Positions 7,871-16,043 of a DNA stretch of 40,654 nucleotides are shown here, in pieces. The translations under genes were made by a program, and so were the position numbers. Numbering within the stretch: the first letter of the stretch is position 1; each line of letters begins with the position of its first letter. The notes below the pieces were generated by a model. It had not been told where the DNA came from, searched no databases, and saw only the letters and a list, made by a program, of their open reading frames with translations. This DNA is from an uncultured Clostridia bacterium (lineage in GTDB: Bacteria; Bacillota; Clostridia; Christensenellales; Aristaeellaceae): assembly GCA_934643825.1 (NCBI GenBank), contig CAKUCW010000026.1:1-40654 (forward strand), in the 5' to 3' direction.

Positions 7871-7900
7871 TTGTTTTTTATACGGCTTGTATGCTATAAT
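7871..7900 (+). promoter_or_regulatory. Promoter of the flavoprotein pair
   Basis: TTGTTT (7871-7876) and extended -10 TGCTATAAT (hexamer 7895-7900) are 18 bp apart. The start codon follows 36 nt after the -10, behind GGGAGG. Confidence 0.7.
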
Positions 7901-7935
7901 ACAGTGATTGTTTGTGCGTTGGGAGGATTTAAAAT

Positions 7936-9162
7936 ATGCAAACCGACTGCGTGATTCTGGGCGGAGGAGCTGCCGGGCTGTGCGCCGCCGCTGCGCTGGG
8001 ACGCTCGGGGCTGCGCGTAACTCTCTTGGAAAAGCTGCCCCGTGTCGGCAAAAAACTGCTTGCAACCGGCAATGGACGCTGTAACCTTTCCAATACGGAT
8101 ATGCAGCCAGCCTATTACGGCGACGCCGCGCCTTTTGTCCGCAAGGTATATGAAACCACACCCGTACAAGAAGTTTCCGATTTTTTTGCTTCTCTGGGAC
8201 TGATGACCGCCGTGGAAGATGGACGTATCTATCCGAGGACGATGGCGGCTTCCTCCGTATTGGATGTTCTGCGCATGGCTTGTGAGCGATCTGGCGTGCA
8301 GATGATGACTGATTGCGAAGTTATCGGCTTTACGCCCTCCCGACGCGGCGGCTGGTCCATACAGTTGGCAGATGGTTCGGGCATTTTTTCTCCTTATGTC
8401 CTTGACGCCATGGGCGGAAGCGTCGCGCCGGCTATGGGAACAGATGGCTCCGGCGTCCGCCTTCTCACCCAGCTTGGGCATGACGCCACGCCCCTGTATC
8501 CCGCTCTGGTTCAGCTCAAATGCAGCCATTCCGCGCTCAAGGGGCTAAAAGGCATTCGCGTTCAGGTGCATTTGTCCCTGCTCATCGAAGGAAAAGATGC
8601 CGCTCAGGAAACGGGTGAATTGCTCTTTGCGGATTACGGCGTATCGGGTGTATGCGTCTTTCAGCTTTCCCGCTTTGTTGCACCTGCGCTCCAAGCCGGG
8701 AAATCCGTCTGTCTTTCCGTGAATTTCTTTCCTGAAATCGAAGATATTCATGCGTGGATGGATACGCGAATCCGTCTGTTTCCATCGGTTTCCGCACTGG
8801 AATGGACGACAGGCATCCTGCCCCGTCTCTTGGCGCAGACTCTTTTGAAAGAAGCGGACATTTCACCGGATGCACGCATGGAACGGCTGACGCAGGCTGA
8901 GCTTGAAAGCTTCCGCCGCGCACTGTCCGATTTCCGCCTGAATGTCACCGGTACGCAGGGCTTTGCCAACGCACAGGTCACGCATGGCGGCATCGTCCTG
9001 AGCGACGTTTCTCCCGAAACGATGCAATCCCGTTTGTTTGACGGGCTGTATCTGACCGGTGAGCTGCTCGATGTGGACGGACCGTGCGGCGGGTATAACC
9101 TGCATTTTGCCTTTGCCAGCGCACTGACTGCCGCAAAAGCCATTACCGGCGGCAGATGTTAA
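7936..9162 (+). CDS. HI0933/BaiN-type NAD(P)/FAD-dependent oxidoreductase
   Basis: The 408-residue flavoprotein begins with a Rossmann dinucleotide motif (VILGGGAAGLCAAAALG) and the family hallmark KKLLATGNGRCNLSN at about residues 36-50. It ends with the second FAD contact GELLDVDGPCGGYNLHFAFASA. These are the marks of the HI0933/YhiN family (PF03486), to which the bile-acid reductase BaiN has been assigned. Most members have no proven substrate, so a bile acid role should not be assumed. The ATG is preceded by GGGAGG. A second, unrelated FAD dehydrogenase follows after 94 nt. Confidence 0.9.
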   Translation: MQTDCVILGGGAAGLCAAAALGRSGLRVTLLEKLPRVGKKLLATGNGRCNLSNTDMQPAYYGDAAPFVRKVYETTPVQEVSDFFASLGLMTAVEDGRIYPRTMAASSVLDVLRMACERSGVQMMTDCEVIGFTPSRRGGWSIQLADGSGIFSPYVLDAMGGSVAPAMGTDGSGVRLLTQLGHDATPLYPALVQLKCSHSALKGLKGIRVQVHLSLLIEGKDAAQETGELLFADYGVSGVCVFQLSRFVAPALQAGKSVCLSVNFFPEIEDIHAWMDTRIRLFPSVSALEWTTGILPRLLAQTLLKEADISPDARMERLTQAELESFRRALSDFRLNVTGTQGFANAQVTHGGIVLSDVSPETMQSRLFDGLYLTGELLDVDGPCGGYNLHFAFASALTAAKAITGGRC

Positions 9163-9193
9163 AACGTGATTCTGCAAATAAACAGCCTTTGAT

Positions 9194-9222
9194 TTTTCAT
9201 GAAAATCCGGCAGTTTTATACT
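9194..9222 (+). promoter_or_regulatory. Possible promoter of the second flavoprotein gene
   Basis: TTTTCA (9194-9199) and TATACT (9217-9222) are 17 bp apart in the 94-nt gap. The -35 matches only four of six positions, so co-transcription with the upstream gene is equally possible. Confidence 0.35.
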
Positions 9223-9256
9223 TCATACTCATCCCATCTTTTTCGGAGGAAATAAC

Positions 9257-10867
9257 ATGCTTCGGCTTCATAATATCAAGCTCCCGCTCAACTTTGATGC
9301 AAAAGCTCCTGCTCAGGCAGCTGCAAAGTCCCTCGGCATTTCGCAAAATGCCATCGTGCATTGTGAAATCAGCAAAAAAAGCGTTGACGCTCGAAAAAAA
9401 AGCGACGTCTGTTTCGTCGTCGCGCTGGATGTCACGCTCAAAAACGCGCAGGATGAGCGCCGCCTTGCCGCACGTCTTGCGCCTTCCGTCGGCGGATTGG
9501 TTGCGCCTTATACGCCGCCCATCCTGCCTTCGCTCACCAAAGCCCCGAGCGTTCGTCCGATCGTCGTCGGATTTGGTCCGGCGGGTCTGTTCGCGGCACT
9601 GACCCTCGCCGAAGCAGGTGCCTGTCCCATCGTGTTGGAGCGCGGTCAGGATGTCGATACCCGCACTCGCGATGTTCACGCCTATTGGGAACACGGCGCT
9701 CCCGCCTTCTCTGCCGCTTCAAACGTGCAATTTGGTGAAGGCGGCGCAGGCACATTCTCCGACGGCAAGCTTAATACCGGCACAAAAGACCCTCGCGGCG
9801 AACATATTCTGAGAACCTTCGTCCGTTTCGGTGCGCCGCAGGATATCCTCATCGATGCCAAACCGCATATCGGCACAGACAAGCTCTGCGGCGTAGTCAA
9901 AGCGATGCGCATGCGAATTTTGGAAGCGGGCGGCGAGGTGCGTTTCGGTGCGCGTCTGACCCGTGTTCTCCATCAAAATGGGCAGGTCACCGCCGTTCGC
10001 TATCAGGACGCACAGGGCGAACAGGAGTTGCCCGCAGAATCGGTCATCCTCGCTATCGGACACAGCGCACGCGACACGTTTGAATCGCTGCTTAACGAAG
10101 GCATCACCCTGCTGCAAAAGCCGTTCTCGATCGGCGCCCGCATCGAGCATCCGCAAGCGCTCATCAACCGCGCCCAGTATGGTGCCGCTGCCGAGCATCC
10201 TGCACTCGGCGCAGCAGATTATAAGCTCGCCCTTCACCTACCCGGCGGACGCAGCGTCTATACGTTCTGTATGTGTCCCGGCGGAACAGTTGTCGCCGCC
10301 GCCAGCGAAGAAAACAGCGTCGTCACCAATGGCATGAGCTACTACGCACGCGACGGCGTCAACGCAAACAGCGCTCTGCTGGTCGGCGTCGGCCCGGAAG
10401 ATTTCGGCAGCGAACATCCGCTTGCGGGCATGTTCCTCCAGCGCAGGATTGAGCAGAAAGCGTTTGTTCTCAGCGGTCAGACCGGCTGTGCGCCTTGCCA
10501 AACCGTCGGAGATTTGCTCGCAGGACATGCCAGCGGCAAGCTTGGCGACGTTCAGCCCAGCTACAAGCCCGGTGCTGTTCCCTGTGATCTCTCCGAGCTT
10601 CTGCCTCTGCCGCTGATCGACGCCATGCGCGAAGCCATTCCCATGCTGGGTCGCCGTCTGCACGGTTTTGATCTCCCGGATGCCGTTCTGACCGGACCGG
10701 AAACCCGTTCCTCGTCGCCTGTCCGCATTCCCCGTGGTGAAAACTTTGAAAGCGTCAGTGCCGCCGGTTTATATCCCTGCGGCGAAGGCGCAGGCTACGC
10801 GGGCGGCATCACCTCCGCCGCTGTGGATGGCCTGCTCTGCGCTGAAGCCGTTCTTGCTAAATACTGA
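9257..10867 (+). CDS. FAD-dependent dehydrogenase, COG2509 type
   Basis: This 536-residue protein has an N-terminal extension of about 90 residues (LRLHNIKLPL ... ALDVTLKN), then the dinucleotide motif PIVVGFGPAGLFAALTLAEAG, and NVQFGEGGAGTFSDGKLNTGTKD. It ends in a FAD contact region with YPCGEGAGYAGGITSAAVDGL. This arrangement is that of the uncharacterised NAD(FAD)-utilising dehydrogenases (COG2509). The HSARDTFE and CPGGTVVAAASEENSVVTNGMSY stretches are strongly conserved in the family as I recall it. The reaction is unknown. The start is set by TCGGAGGAAATAAC directly upstream. The stop codon is 1 nt from the stop of the convergent SPOR-like gene, and no terminator separates them. Confidence 0.9.
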   Translation: MLRLHNIKLPLNFDAKAPAQAAAKSLGISQNAIVHCEISKKSVDARKKSDVCFVVALDVTLKNAQDERRLAARLAPSVGGLVAPYTPPILPSLTKAPSVRPIVVGFGPAGLFAALTLAEAGACPIVLERGQDVDTRTRDVHAYWEHGAPAFSAASNVQFGEGGAGTFSDGKLNTGTKDPRGEHILRTFVRFGAPQDILIDAKPHIGTDKLCGVVKAMRMRILEAGGEVRFGARLTRVLHQNGQVTAVRYQDAQGEQELPAESVILAIGHSARDTFESLLNEGITLLQKPFSIGARIEHPQALINRAQYGAAAEHPALGAADYKLALHLPGGRSVYTFCMCPGGTVVAAASEENSVVTNGMSYYARDGVNANSALLVGVGPEDFGSEHPLAGMFLQRRIEQKAFVLSGQTGCAPCQTVGDLLAGHASGKLGDVQPSYKPGAVPCDLSELLPLPLIDAMREAIPMLGRRLHGFDLPDAVLTGPETRSSSPVRIPRGENFESVSAAGLYPCGEGAGYAGGITSAAVDGLLCAEAVLAKY

Positions 10868-10868
10868 G

Positions 10869-11612
10869 TCATGCGGTCATGAGCAGCGTGCGGCGCAATT
10901 CCGTGCAAAGCATTGCCATGGTCGCGCCCGCGTACGCATAGGGATCGTCACCCGTTCGCTCAATCAGCGTACACCAGTTCAGAAGGCTCTGTGCCAGCTG
11001 TGTGTAAAGCTCATTTTCCGGATGTTCTCCGACCGCGCTTTCCGCCTTTTCTCTGACATGGGCGAGAATATCAGGGAGCGTGTCCCCGCCTTTCATCAGC
11101 CGAATCAGGGTTTCATCCGGGAGACGCATCAATTCTGCCGCGGCTGAAACGCTGCTCTCCTCTGCGCTGAGCTTGACTTCCACCTTTTCAAGCGTCTTGG
11201 CAATGATAAAACTCTCCTGTTCCTTTGCCGCGCCCAAATCCATCGTTTCCCTGCTGTCAGAAACCGCAGCAATCAGGCGCATCACGTTTTCCTGCCAGAT
11301 GGCGCAGGGAATGCCCATTTGGTTGAGCCGCACCCATTCGCTCTGCGCACGCTCTCCGTTGTCGTATACGCCAAGCTGAAGCGCATACAGCTCGATGGGT
11401 TCAAGCACGATGACGGTTTCTCCTTCGCGCAGAGCGGCGAAAGCCTGCGCCGCATGGATTCCCCTGTCTATCGCCTGAATCAACTGCTCACGCAGCTCCG
11501 GCGCCATCGCCGCAGCTGCCAGCATCAGCACCACCGCAGTCGCTATCACTCGATTTCGGATGATTTTTGCGCGTTGCCGCCTTTGTCTGCTCGTGAGCCG
11601 CCGCTTGCCCAT
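10869..11612 (-). CDS. Single-pass membrane protein with SPOR-like region
   Basis: The 247-residue protein starts with a very basic cytoplasmic stretch (KRRLTSRQRRQRAKIIRNR), followed by one membrane helix at about residues 22-37, and then an extracellular part. Residues about 74-140 (ELYALQLGVYDNGERAQ, then GIPCAIWQ, then RLIAAVSDSRE) resemble a SPOR domain, which binds denuded glycan strands in septal peptidoglycan. The C-terminal half is helical and unassigned. A role at the septum, or in sporulation like SpoIIB, is inferred from topology only. The ATG has GGAGGGG 5 nt upstream. It is divergent from the DUF6062 gene. Confidence 0.75.
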   Translation of the reverse strand: MGKRRLTSRQRRQRAKIIRNRVIATAVVLMLAAAAMAPELREQLIQAIDRGIHAAQAFAALREGETVIVLEPIELYALQLGVYDNGERAQSEWVRLNQMGIPCAIWQENVMRLIAAVSDSRETMDLGAAKEQESFIIAKTLEKVEVKLSAEESSVSAAAELMRLPDETLIRLMKGGDTLPDILAHVREKAESAVGEHPENELYTQLAQSLLNWCTLIERTGDDPYAYAGATMAMLCTELRRTLLMTA

Positions 11613-11701
11613 GCCATCCCCTCCGTTTCGCCCTTGAGCCTATGACCCCCGGCGCAGGATTATCCCTGCCCCGATTCTCTCTTAGCATGAGGTAAATGAA
11701 C

Positions 11702-12457
11702 ATGAAGTATACGCTGGATACCCTGCCCGTTCTGGACGCATATCGCGAAAACTGCGAATGTCCGCTCTGCCGTCTGCGCATCTCCTGCGAAGATCAGTAT
11801 GTTGACAGCATGCTCGGCGCGGCATATATGGAGCCTGAATGCCGGATTAAAACCAATGAAACGGGCTTCTGTACCCGTCACTTTGAGCTGATGTATCAGA
11901 GACGAAACCGCCTTGGTCTGGCGCTGATGACCCATACGCATATGCAGGAAGTCATCAAAGACCTCAGGAGTATTCTTGAAAACGGCAGCGCTTCCAAAGG
12001 TTTTCTCTCTGCACTCCGTGGCGGAAAAAATACCCATTCGCACAGCGATCAGATTCGTTCCCGCCTTTCCGGGTGCGTAATTTGCGAACAAATGAACAAC
12101 GCGCTTGAGCGTTATGCCTATACCATCGCCCAGCTTTATGGCTCGAATGCAGAATTCAAACAGATGTTTGAGCAATCCAAGGGGTTCTGTCTACCCCACC
12201 TTGCGCTCATTCTGGATCTGTCGGAACGGACACTTTCTTCTTCGCAAAACGCCGCATTTACATCCGCCTTGGCAGCGCTTGAATTGCAGAATCTCGACCG
12301 CATTGAAAAAGAACTGGAATGGTTCACGCTCAAGTTCGATTACCGCAACACGGATAAGCCTTGGGGCAACAGCCGCGACGCGGTCGAACGTTCCATCAAC
12401 AAGCTCATGGGCGCATGCGTCGGCGAAGAAGCAGAACTGCCTGCACACAACGATTGA
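11702..12457 (+). CDS. DUF6062 family protein with duplicated Cys/His sites
   Basis: This 251-residue soluble protein of Clostridia has no known function. It has two similar halves, each with a CxxC pair followed by GFCxxH: C20/C23 with C57/H60, and C125/C128 with C163/H166. It therefore probably binds two zinc ions (inference). The first half has MLGAAYMEPECRIKTNETGFC and NRLGLALMTHTHMQ, as in the DUF6062 proteins I remember. The ATG at 11702 was chosen because GAGG lies 9 nt upstream; an ATG two codons earlier is only 3 nt away. It stands alone, divergent from the SPOR-like gene and followed by an IS remnant. Confidence 0.8.
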   Translation: MKYTLDTLPVLDAYRENCECPLCRLRISCEDQYVDSMLGAAYMEPECRIKTNETGFCTRHFELMYQRRNRLGLALMTHTHMQEVIKDLRSILENGSASKGFLSALRGGKNTHSHSDQIRSRLSGCVICEQMNNALERYAYTIAQLYGSNAEFKQMFEQSKGFCLPHLALILDLSERTLSSSQNAAFTSALAALELQNLDRIEKELEWFTLKFDYRNTDKPWGNSRDAVERSINKLMGACVGEEAELPAHND

Positions 12458-12560
12458 CGCATCCGTTTATGGCTCTATATCAACCCTTTTTCTGCTCCAC
12501 GGGCACTTAATCAAATGTTGTTTTCCTCAATCAACATCAAAAATAGCCGGACAGGTGCGC
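12458..12560. other. Spacer before the IS remnant, no gene seen
   Basis: This spacer is AT-rich and contains only a weak hairpin (ATGTTG/CAACAT, about 12515-12537) that might end the DUF6062 transcript. No convincing U-tract or reading frame is present. Confidence 0.35.
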
Positions 12561-12778
12561 TGATATGTACTGACAAGGAAAGTGGCCTGAAACCCCAGAA
12601 GGAGTAAGCACGGATCGATTTCATCATGGCGATTGCCGAGTATATTGACTATTACAATAACAGCAGAATCCAAGCTAAAACAAAATGGATGCCTCCCTTT
12701 AGGTTCAGGGAAGCATCCATGATGGAAGCTTAATTATTCAATTTTTGAACCTGTGTTCAGAAAACTGGGGACATATCA
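12561..12778 (+). mobile_element. Decayed IS3-family remnant
   Basis: The segment starts TGATATGT and ends ACATATCA, an 8-bp inverted terminal match with the TG...CA ends usual for IS3 elements. It encloses the last codons of an orfB-type transposase. At 218 bp it has lost most of the element. The right end (ACTGGGGACATATCA) looks like an intact IS terminus; the left end agrees only in its first 8 bases. No target-site duplication is visible. Confidence 0.55.
12608..12733 (+). pseudogene. C-terminal fragment of an IS3-type transposase (orfB)
   Basis: In one frame ending at TAA 12731-12733 the translation reads AEYIDYYNNSRIQAKTKW followed by MPPFRFREAS. This is the typical C-terminal end of the IS3-family DDE integrase (EYI.YYNN.RIQ.K...M.P..FR). 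The catalytic core, including the DDE residues, is missing, and a stop codon (12605-12607) precedes the fragment. It cannot be active. Confidence 0.8.
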
Positions 12779-12847
12779 AGCTTCACGCTATGCCGTATTT
12801 CAATTAAACGAAAACCTGCTTTTCAGCAACTTTGCGAAATTGAACGA
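12779..12847. other. Spacer downstream of gapdh, no canonical terminator
   Basis: On the minus strand the gapdh transcript would run through a weak hairpin (TTCAATT with AATTGAA, between about 12844 and 12799) without a U-tract and then into the IS remnant. Confidence 0.3.
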
Positions 12848-13900
12848 TTAGCCCAGCTCCGCGAAGTACTTGATGGTGCGAACCATCTGGCTGGTGTAGC
12901 TGTTCTCGTTGTCGTACCAAGACACAACCTGCACCTGATAGGTCTCGTCGTCGATCTTGGTCACCATGGTCTGGGTCGCGTCGAACAGAGAGCCATAGGT
13001 CATGCCGATGACGTCGGAAGACACGATCAGATCGGTGTTGTAGCCGAAGGAAGCAGAAGCCGCAGCCTTCATCGCCTCGTTGATGGAATCAACGGTCACG
13101 TCCTTGCCCTTCACGACAGCCACGAGGATCGTGGTGGAGCCGGTCGGAACCGGAACGCGCTGAGCAGAGCCGATGAGCTTGCCGTTCAGCTCCGGAATAA
13201 CCAGACCGATCGCCTTAGCAGCGCCGGTGCTGTTCGGAACGATGTTCTGAGCGCCGGCACGAGCACGACGCAGGTCGCCCTTGCGCTGCGGACCGTCCAG
13301 AATCATCTGATCGCCGGTGTAGGCATGAACAGTGGTCATGATGCCGGAAACGATCGGATAGGTATCGTTCAGGGTCTTCGCCATCGGAGCCAGGCAGTTG
13401 GTGGTGCAGGACGCAGCGGAAATGACCTTATCCTCTTTGGTCAGGACATTCTCGTTGACGGAGTAAACGATGGTCGGCAGATCGTTGCCAGCCGGAGCGG
13501 AAATAACGACCTTCTTGGCGCCCGCCTCGATATGAGCCATCGCCTTCGCCTTGCTGGTGTAGAAACCGGTGCACTCGAGAACGACGTCAACATCCAGCTC
13601 GCCCCACGGCAACTCGTTCGCCTTCGGCTTCGCGTAGATCGTGATCTCCTTGCCGTTGACGGTGATGGAGCCCGGAACCTTCACGGTCTTGCCGTCTTCT
13701 TCAAAGATCGGCTCCTTGGAGCTCACGGTATCCTTGTACTTGTAGGAGCCCTGAGCGGTATCATACTTGAGCAGATGAGCCAGCATCTTCGGGCTGGTCA
13801 GGTCGTTGATAGCGACAACCTGATAACCCTCGGCGTCAAACATCTGACGGAAAGCCAGACGGCCAATGCGGCCAAAGCCATTGATCGCAACTCTAACCAT
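12848..13900 (-). CDS. gap: Glyceraldehyde-3-phosphate dehydrogenase
   Basis: This is the NAD-dependent glycolytic GAPDH, which converts glyceraldehyde 3-phosphate, phosphate and NAD to 1,3-bisphosphoglycerate. At 350 residues it is slightly longer than the usual 330-340. The Rossmann motif INGFGRIGR starts at residue 6, D33 in INDL indicates NAD rather than NADP preference, and the active site is SAASCTTNC with catalytic C165 and general base H192 in TTVHAYTGDQ. PVPTGSTT and WYDNENSY complete the pattern. The start has AGGAGGAG upstream. It has a strong promoter of its own and no other glycolytic gene next to it, unlike the gap-pgk-tpi clusters of many relatives. Confidence 0.97.
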   Translation of the reverse strand: MVRVAINGFGRIGRLAFRQMFDAEGYQVVAINDLTSPKMLAHLLKYDTAQGSYKYKDTVSSKEPIFEEDGKTVKVPGSITVNGKEITIYAKPKANELPWGELDVDVVLECTGFYTSKAKAMAHIEAGAKKVVISAPAGNDLPTIVYSVNENVLTKEDKVISAASCTTNCLAPMAKTLNDTYPIVSGIMTTVHAYTGDQMILDGPQRKGDLRRARAGAQNIVPNSTGAAKAIGLVIPELNGKLIGSAQRVPVPTGSTTILVAVVKGKDVTVDSINEAMKAAASASFGYNTDLIVSSDVIGMTYGSLFDATQTMVTKIDDETYQVQVVSWYDNENSYTSQMVRTIKYFAELG

Positions 13901-13957
13901 TGGAAATCTCCTCCTAAAACTTTATCAAGTGTTTCACTTATGGGATAACCCTTTTAT

Positions 13958-13986
13958 ATTGTACCCAAATTCATGCGTTTTTTCAA
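13958..13986 (-). promoter_or_regulatory. gapdh promoter
   Basis: On the minus strand TTGAAA (13986-13981) and TACAAT (13963-13958) are 17 bp apart, giving a leader of about 50 nt with AGGAGGAG before the ATG. Confidence 0.8.
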
Positions 13987-14111
13987 GAGTTTTCCTAAAG
14001 AAATGCCGAATTTGTGAAACAAATGCTCTTTTGTGGGTCAAACTCTATGCTCGATTTCAGAATAACTTTGAAAAAACAAAGGGTGATTGTTCGCAAAAGA
14101 TTTCGCAAACA

Positions 14112-15845
14112 TCAGGGTTCCCGATCTGTTTGTATGAATTCGCTGCGGACATAGCCTTCAATCACATCTGTTTTCACATGTGCCCATCCGTCTTGATCGA
14201 TATGAAGTACGACCAATTTCTGGTTTTTATACAAACGTCTGATCACGTCAGAAGACAGGTTGGGCTCTTGGCGCAGATTGAGCGTCGAGTCTTCATCGAT
14301 ATTGGTTACTTGGGCAATGTATGCATCCTTGGGCAAATCGCTCTCCGTCACAGGCATCAGGGTGGGTCTTGGTGTCGGGCTGGGCGTGGGCGCAGGCGTC
14401 GCCATCAGCTCCGCATCAACCGTCGGACGCGGGGAACGAATCATATCATAAGAAACAAGCCCCATTCCCGGATAATAAAACGCAAGAATCTGTTCATAGG
14501 TCATCCCGTATTGCCCCGCCATCTGTTCTGCGCCGCGCTGACTCATGCCGACGCCATGCCCAAAACGTCTGGATTCAATCATGAACTCCGAGCCGATATC
14601 ATAGACCGTAATCAACTCATTCTTCGATACATTGATGCTCAGTCCCATTGCCTGCTCTGCTTCCGTGAAAATAGGCAAAGTCACAACAATTGGCTGCTTC
14701 ACTTCGGTATATGCCGAATAGGCAGGTGTTGCCGTCGGCGTTGGCGTTTCCGGCGCATCCGATGGCGACGGCGTTTGAGAAGACTGTGGTGTTGGCGTCT
14801 GTCTGAATGTATAGGCACGCGTAGATATTTTGACCGTAAAACGTAATTCAGTCATAAGCCGTGAATTGCCGTCATATTTGGGCGTAATGGCTTCGATATT
14901 CTGTATTTCGTCAAAGCGAATCAGCTCAGGGTCTGCTTCCACGCCTATGCGGGTGAGCTGCTCAGCCATAGCGGAAACCAGCGCATGATGCAGCGCCGTC
15001 CCTATGCCATCCGCATTCGGTTTCTTTCGAATGCTGTAACGCTTAACAACACTCTTTTTATTTTCAAGGTCATACGGATCATCACGCATATCCATGTAGC
15101 CGTATGCATCCGGATTAGATGTCGGCCATACATGCTGTCCCAATTCGGTTTGTCCGCCGTTGCTGGCAGAATAATAGCATTGTGCCAATGCGCCACGGTA
15201 AACACCGCAAATTCCTTCTGTTTCCTTGACTGCCTGCTCAGACAACGGACTATACGTCGTTCTTCCTCTGTATGCCTGATCATTTGTAGTGTCTTCGACA
15301 TCATACGCACCGGAAGAACCGCTCTTCCTCAGCGCATAAGTTCGTGCGGTAATGGCTTGTGCTTTCAACGCTTCAAGCGGAAAAGAATCGCCCATTTCAA
15401 ACGGAACAACGCCCAGCAGATAATCTTCGACGTGAATGGAAAGGATCGGACGAATCACGTCATTATCTATGTCAAGAGATAAATCTCCCTCATACAGTCC
15501 GTCATTTCCGGCAATCGTAATGCCCTGACGCTCACATTCGCTCTGACAACGAACAAGCTGTATCTTATTGCCCATCGCTACAACAATACCGCCGCTGTGG
15601 AGAACAAGCTGACCGTTGCGTTGAACAATCGTCATATTCGTTCCATCTGAAAACACGGTTTTTCCATCGCCTGTCATATACTCGCCGTGTATCGTCAAAT
15701 TAAGTGTATCCGTGATCTGAAGCCGCCTTAGGTAGACGCGAATCGTGGATTGAATTTCAGCGGAAGCTTGATTGATGGTTCCGGATAATCCCGTTATCAT
15801 CAGCATTGCGCAAATCAGGAATGGAAAAAGCCGTCTTTTTTTCAT
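14112..15845 (-). CDS. SpoIID/LytB family protein with C-terminal SH3 domain
   Basis: This 577-residue protein is exported: residues 1-29 form a signal peptide (KKRR, hydrophobic core, ASA). The SpoIID-like region spans about residues 130-445, with EDYLLGVVPFEMGDSFPLEALKAQAI and ARTYAL at its start and FGHGVGMSQRGAEQMA near its end; SpoIID enzymes are lytic transglycosylases that cleave denuded glycan strands. A Pro/Thr/Ser-rich stretch (about 354-378) interrupts the domain, and a second one (about 478-495) leads to a bacterial SH3 domain (about 505-572, LNLRQEPNLSSDVIRRLYKNQKL) that may bind wall. It may act in cell-wall remodelling or in spore engulfment. AAAGGAG lies 9-10 nt before the ATG. 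No terminator was seen before the gapdh promoter. Confidence 0.88.
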   Translation of the reverse strand: MKKRRLFPFLICAMLMITGLSGTINQASAEIQSTIRVYLRRLQITDTLNLTIHGEYMTGDGKTVFSDGTNMTIVQRNGQLVLHSGGIVVAMGNKIQLVRCQSECERQGITIAGNDGLYEGDLSLDIDNDVIRPILSIHVEDYLLGVVPFEMGDSFPLEALKAQAITARTYALRKSGSSGAYDVEDTTNDQAYRGRTTYSPLSEQAVKETEGICGVYRGALAQCYYSASNGGQTELGQHVWPTSNPDAYGYMDMRDDPYDLENKKSVVKRYSIRKKPNADGIGTALHHALVSAMAEQLTRIGVEADPELIRFDEIQNIEAITPKYDGNSRLMTELRFTVKISTRAYTFRQTPTPQSSQTPSPSDAPETPTPTATPAYSAYTEVKQPIVVTLPIFTEAEQAMGLSINVSKNELITVYDIGSEFMIESRRFGHGVGMSQRGAEQMAGQYGMTYEQILAFYYPGMGLVSYDMIRSPRPTVDAELMATPAPTPSPTPRPTLMPVTESDLPKDAYIAQVTNIDEDSTLNLRQEPNLSSDVIRRLYKNQKLVVLHIDQDGWAHVKTDVIEGYVRSEFIQTDREP

Positions 15846-15891
15846 CGCGCATTTTCTCCTTTATCCAAAGCTTGATTACTGAATACAATTG

Positions 15892-15920
15892 ATTATAACA
15901 AAATCCACTCCGTTTCGCAA
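15892..15920 (-). promoter_or_regulatory. Promoter of the SpoIID-like gene
   Basis: On the minus strand TTGCGA (15920-15915) and TATAAT (15897-15892) are 17 bp apart. The pattern is that of the housekeeping sigma factor rather than an obvious sporulation sigma. Confidence 0.7.
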
Positions 15921-15992
15921 CCGGACAGGTATATCCCGGAAATGTAATAATCACCACTGGCTGAACGCCAGAGCCCTCATCACGCTTCGGGC

Positions 15993-16034
15993 AAAGATAA
16001 AGCAGTCGCTTTCGTAGACAGAAAACGACTGCTT
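15993..16034 (-). terminator. Terminator of the pheS-to-amidotransferase operon
   Basis: The 9-bp stem AAGCAGTCG/CGACTGCTT (16034-16026 with 16008-16000 on the minus strand) is followed by TTATCTTT. It lies 10 nt behind the stop codon of the amidotransferase-like gene. Confidence 0.8.
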
Positions 16035-16043
16035 AAATTGTTA

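Noticed and set aside
7936..9162. Bile-acid reductase (BaiN) function for the HI0933-type protein
   Set aside because: Family resemblance alone; no other bai gene is present in the window.
14340..14410. GGTGTCGGGCTGGGCGTGGGCGC-like repetitive DNA on the plus strand
   Set aside because: It is the coding sequence of the Pro/Thr-rich linker of the SpoIID-like protein read backwards, not a DNA repeat array. No CRISPR array was seen in the window.
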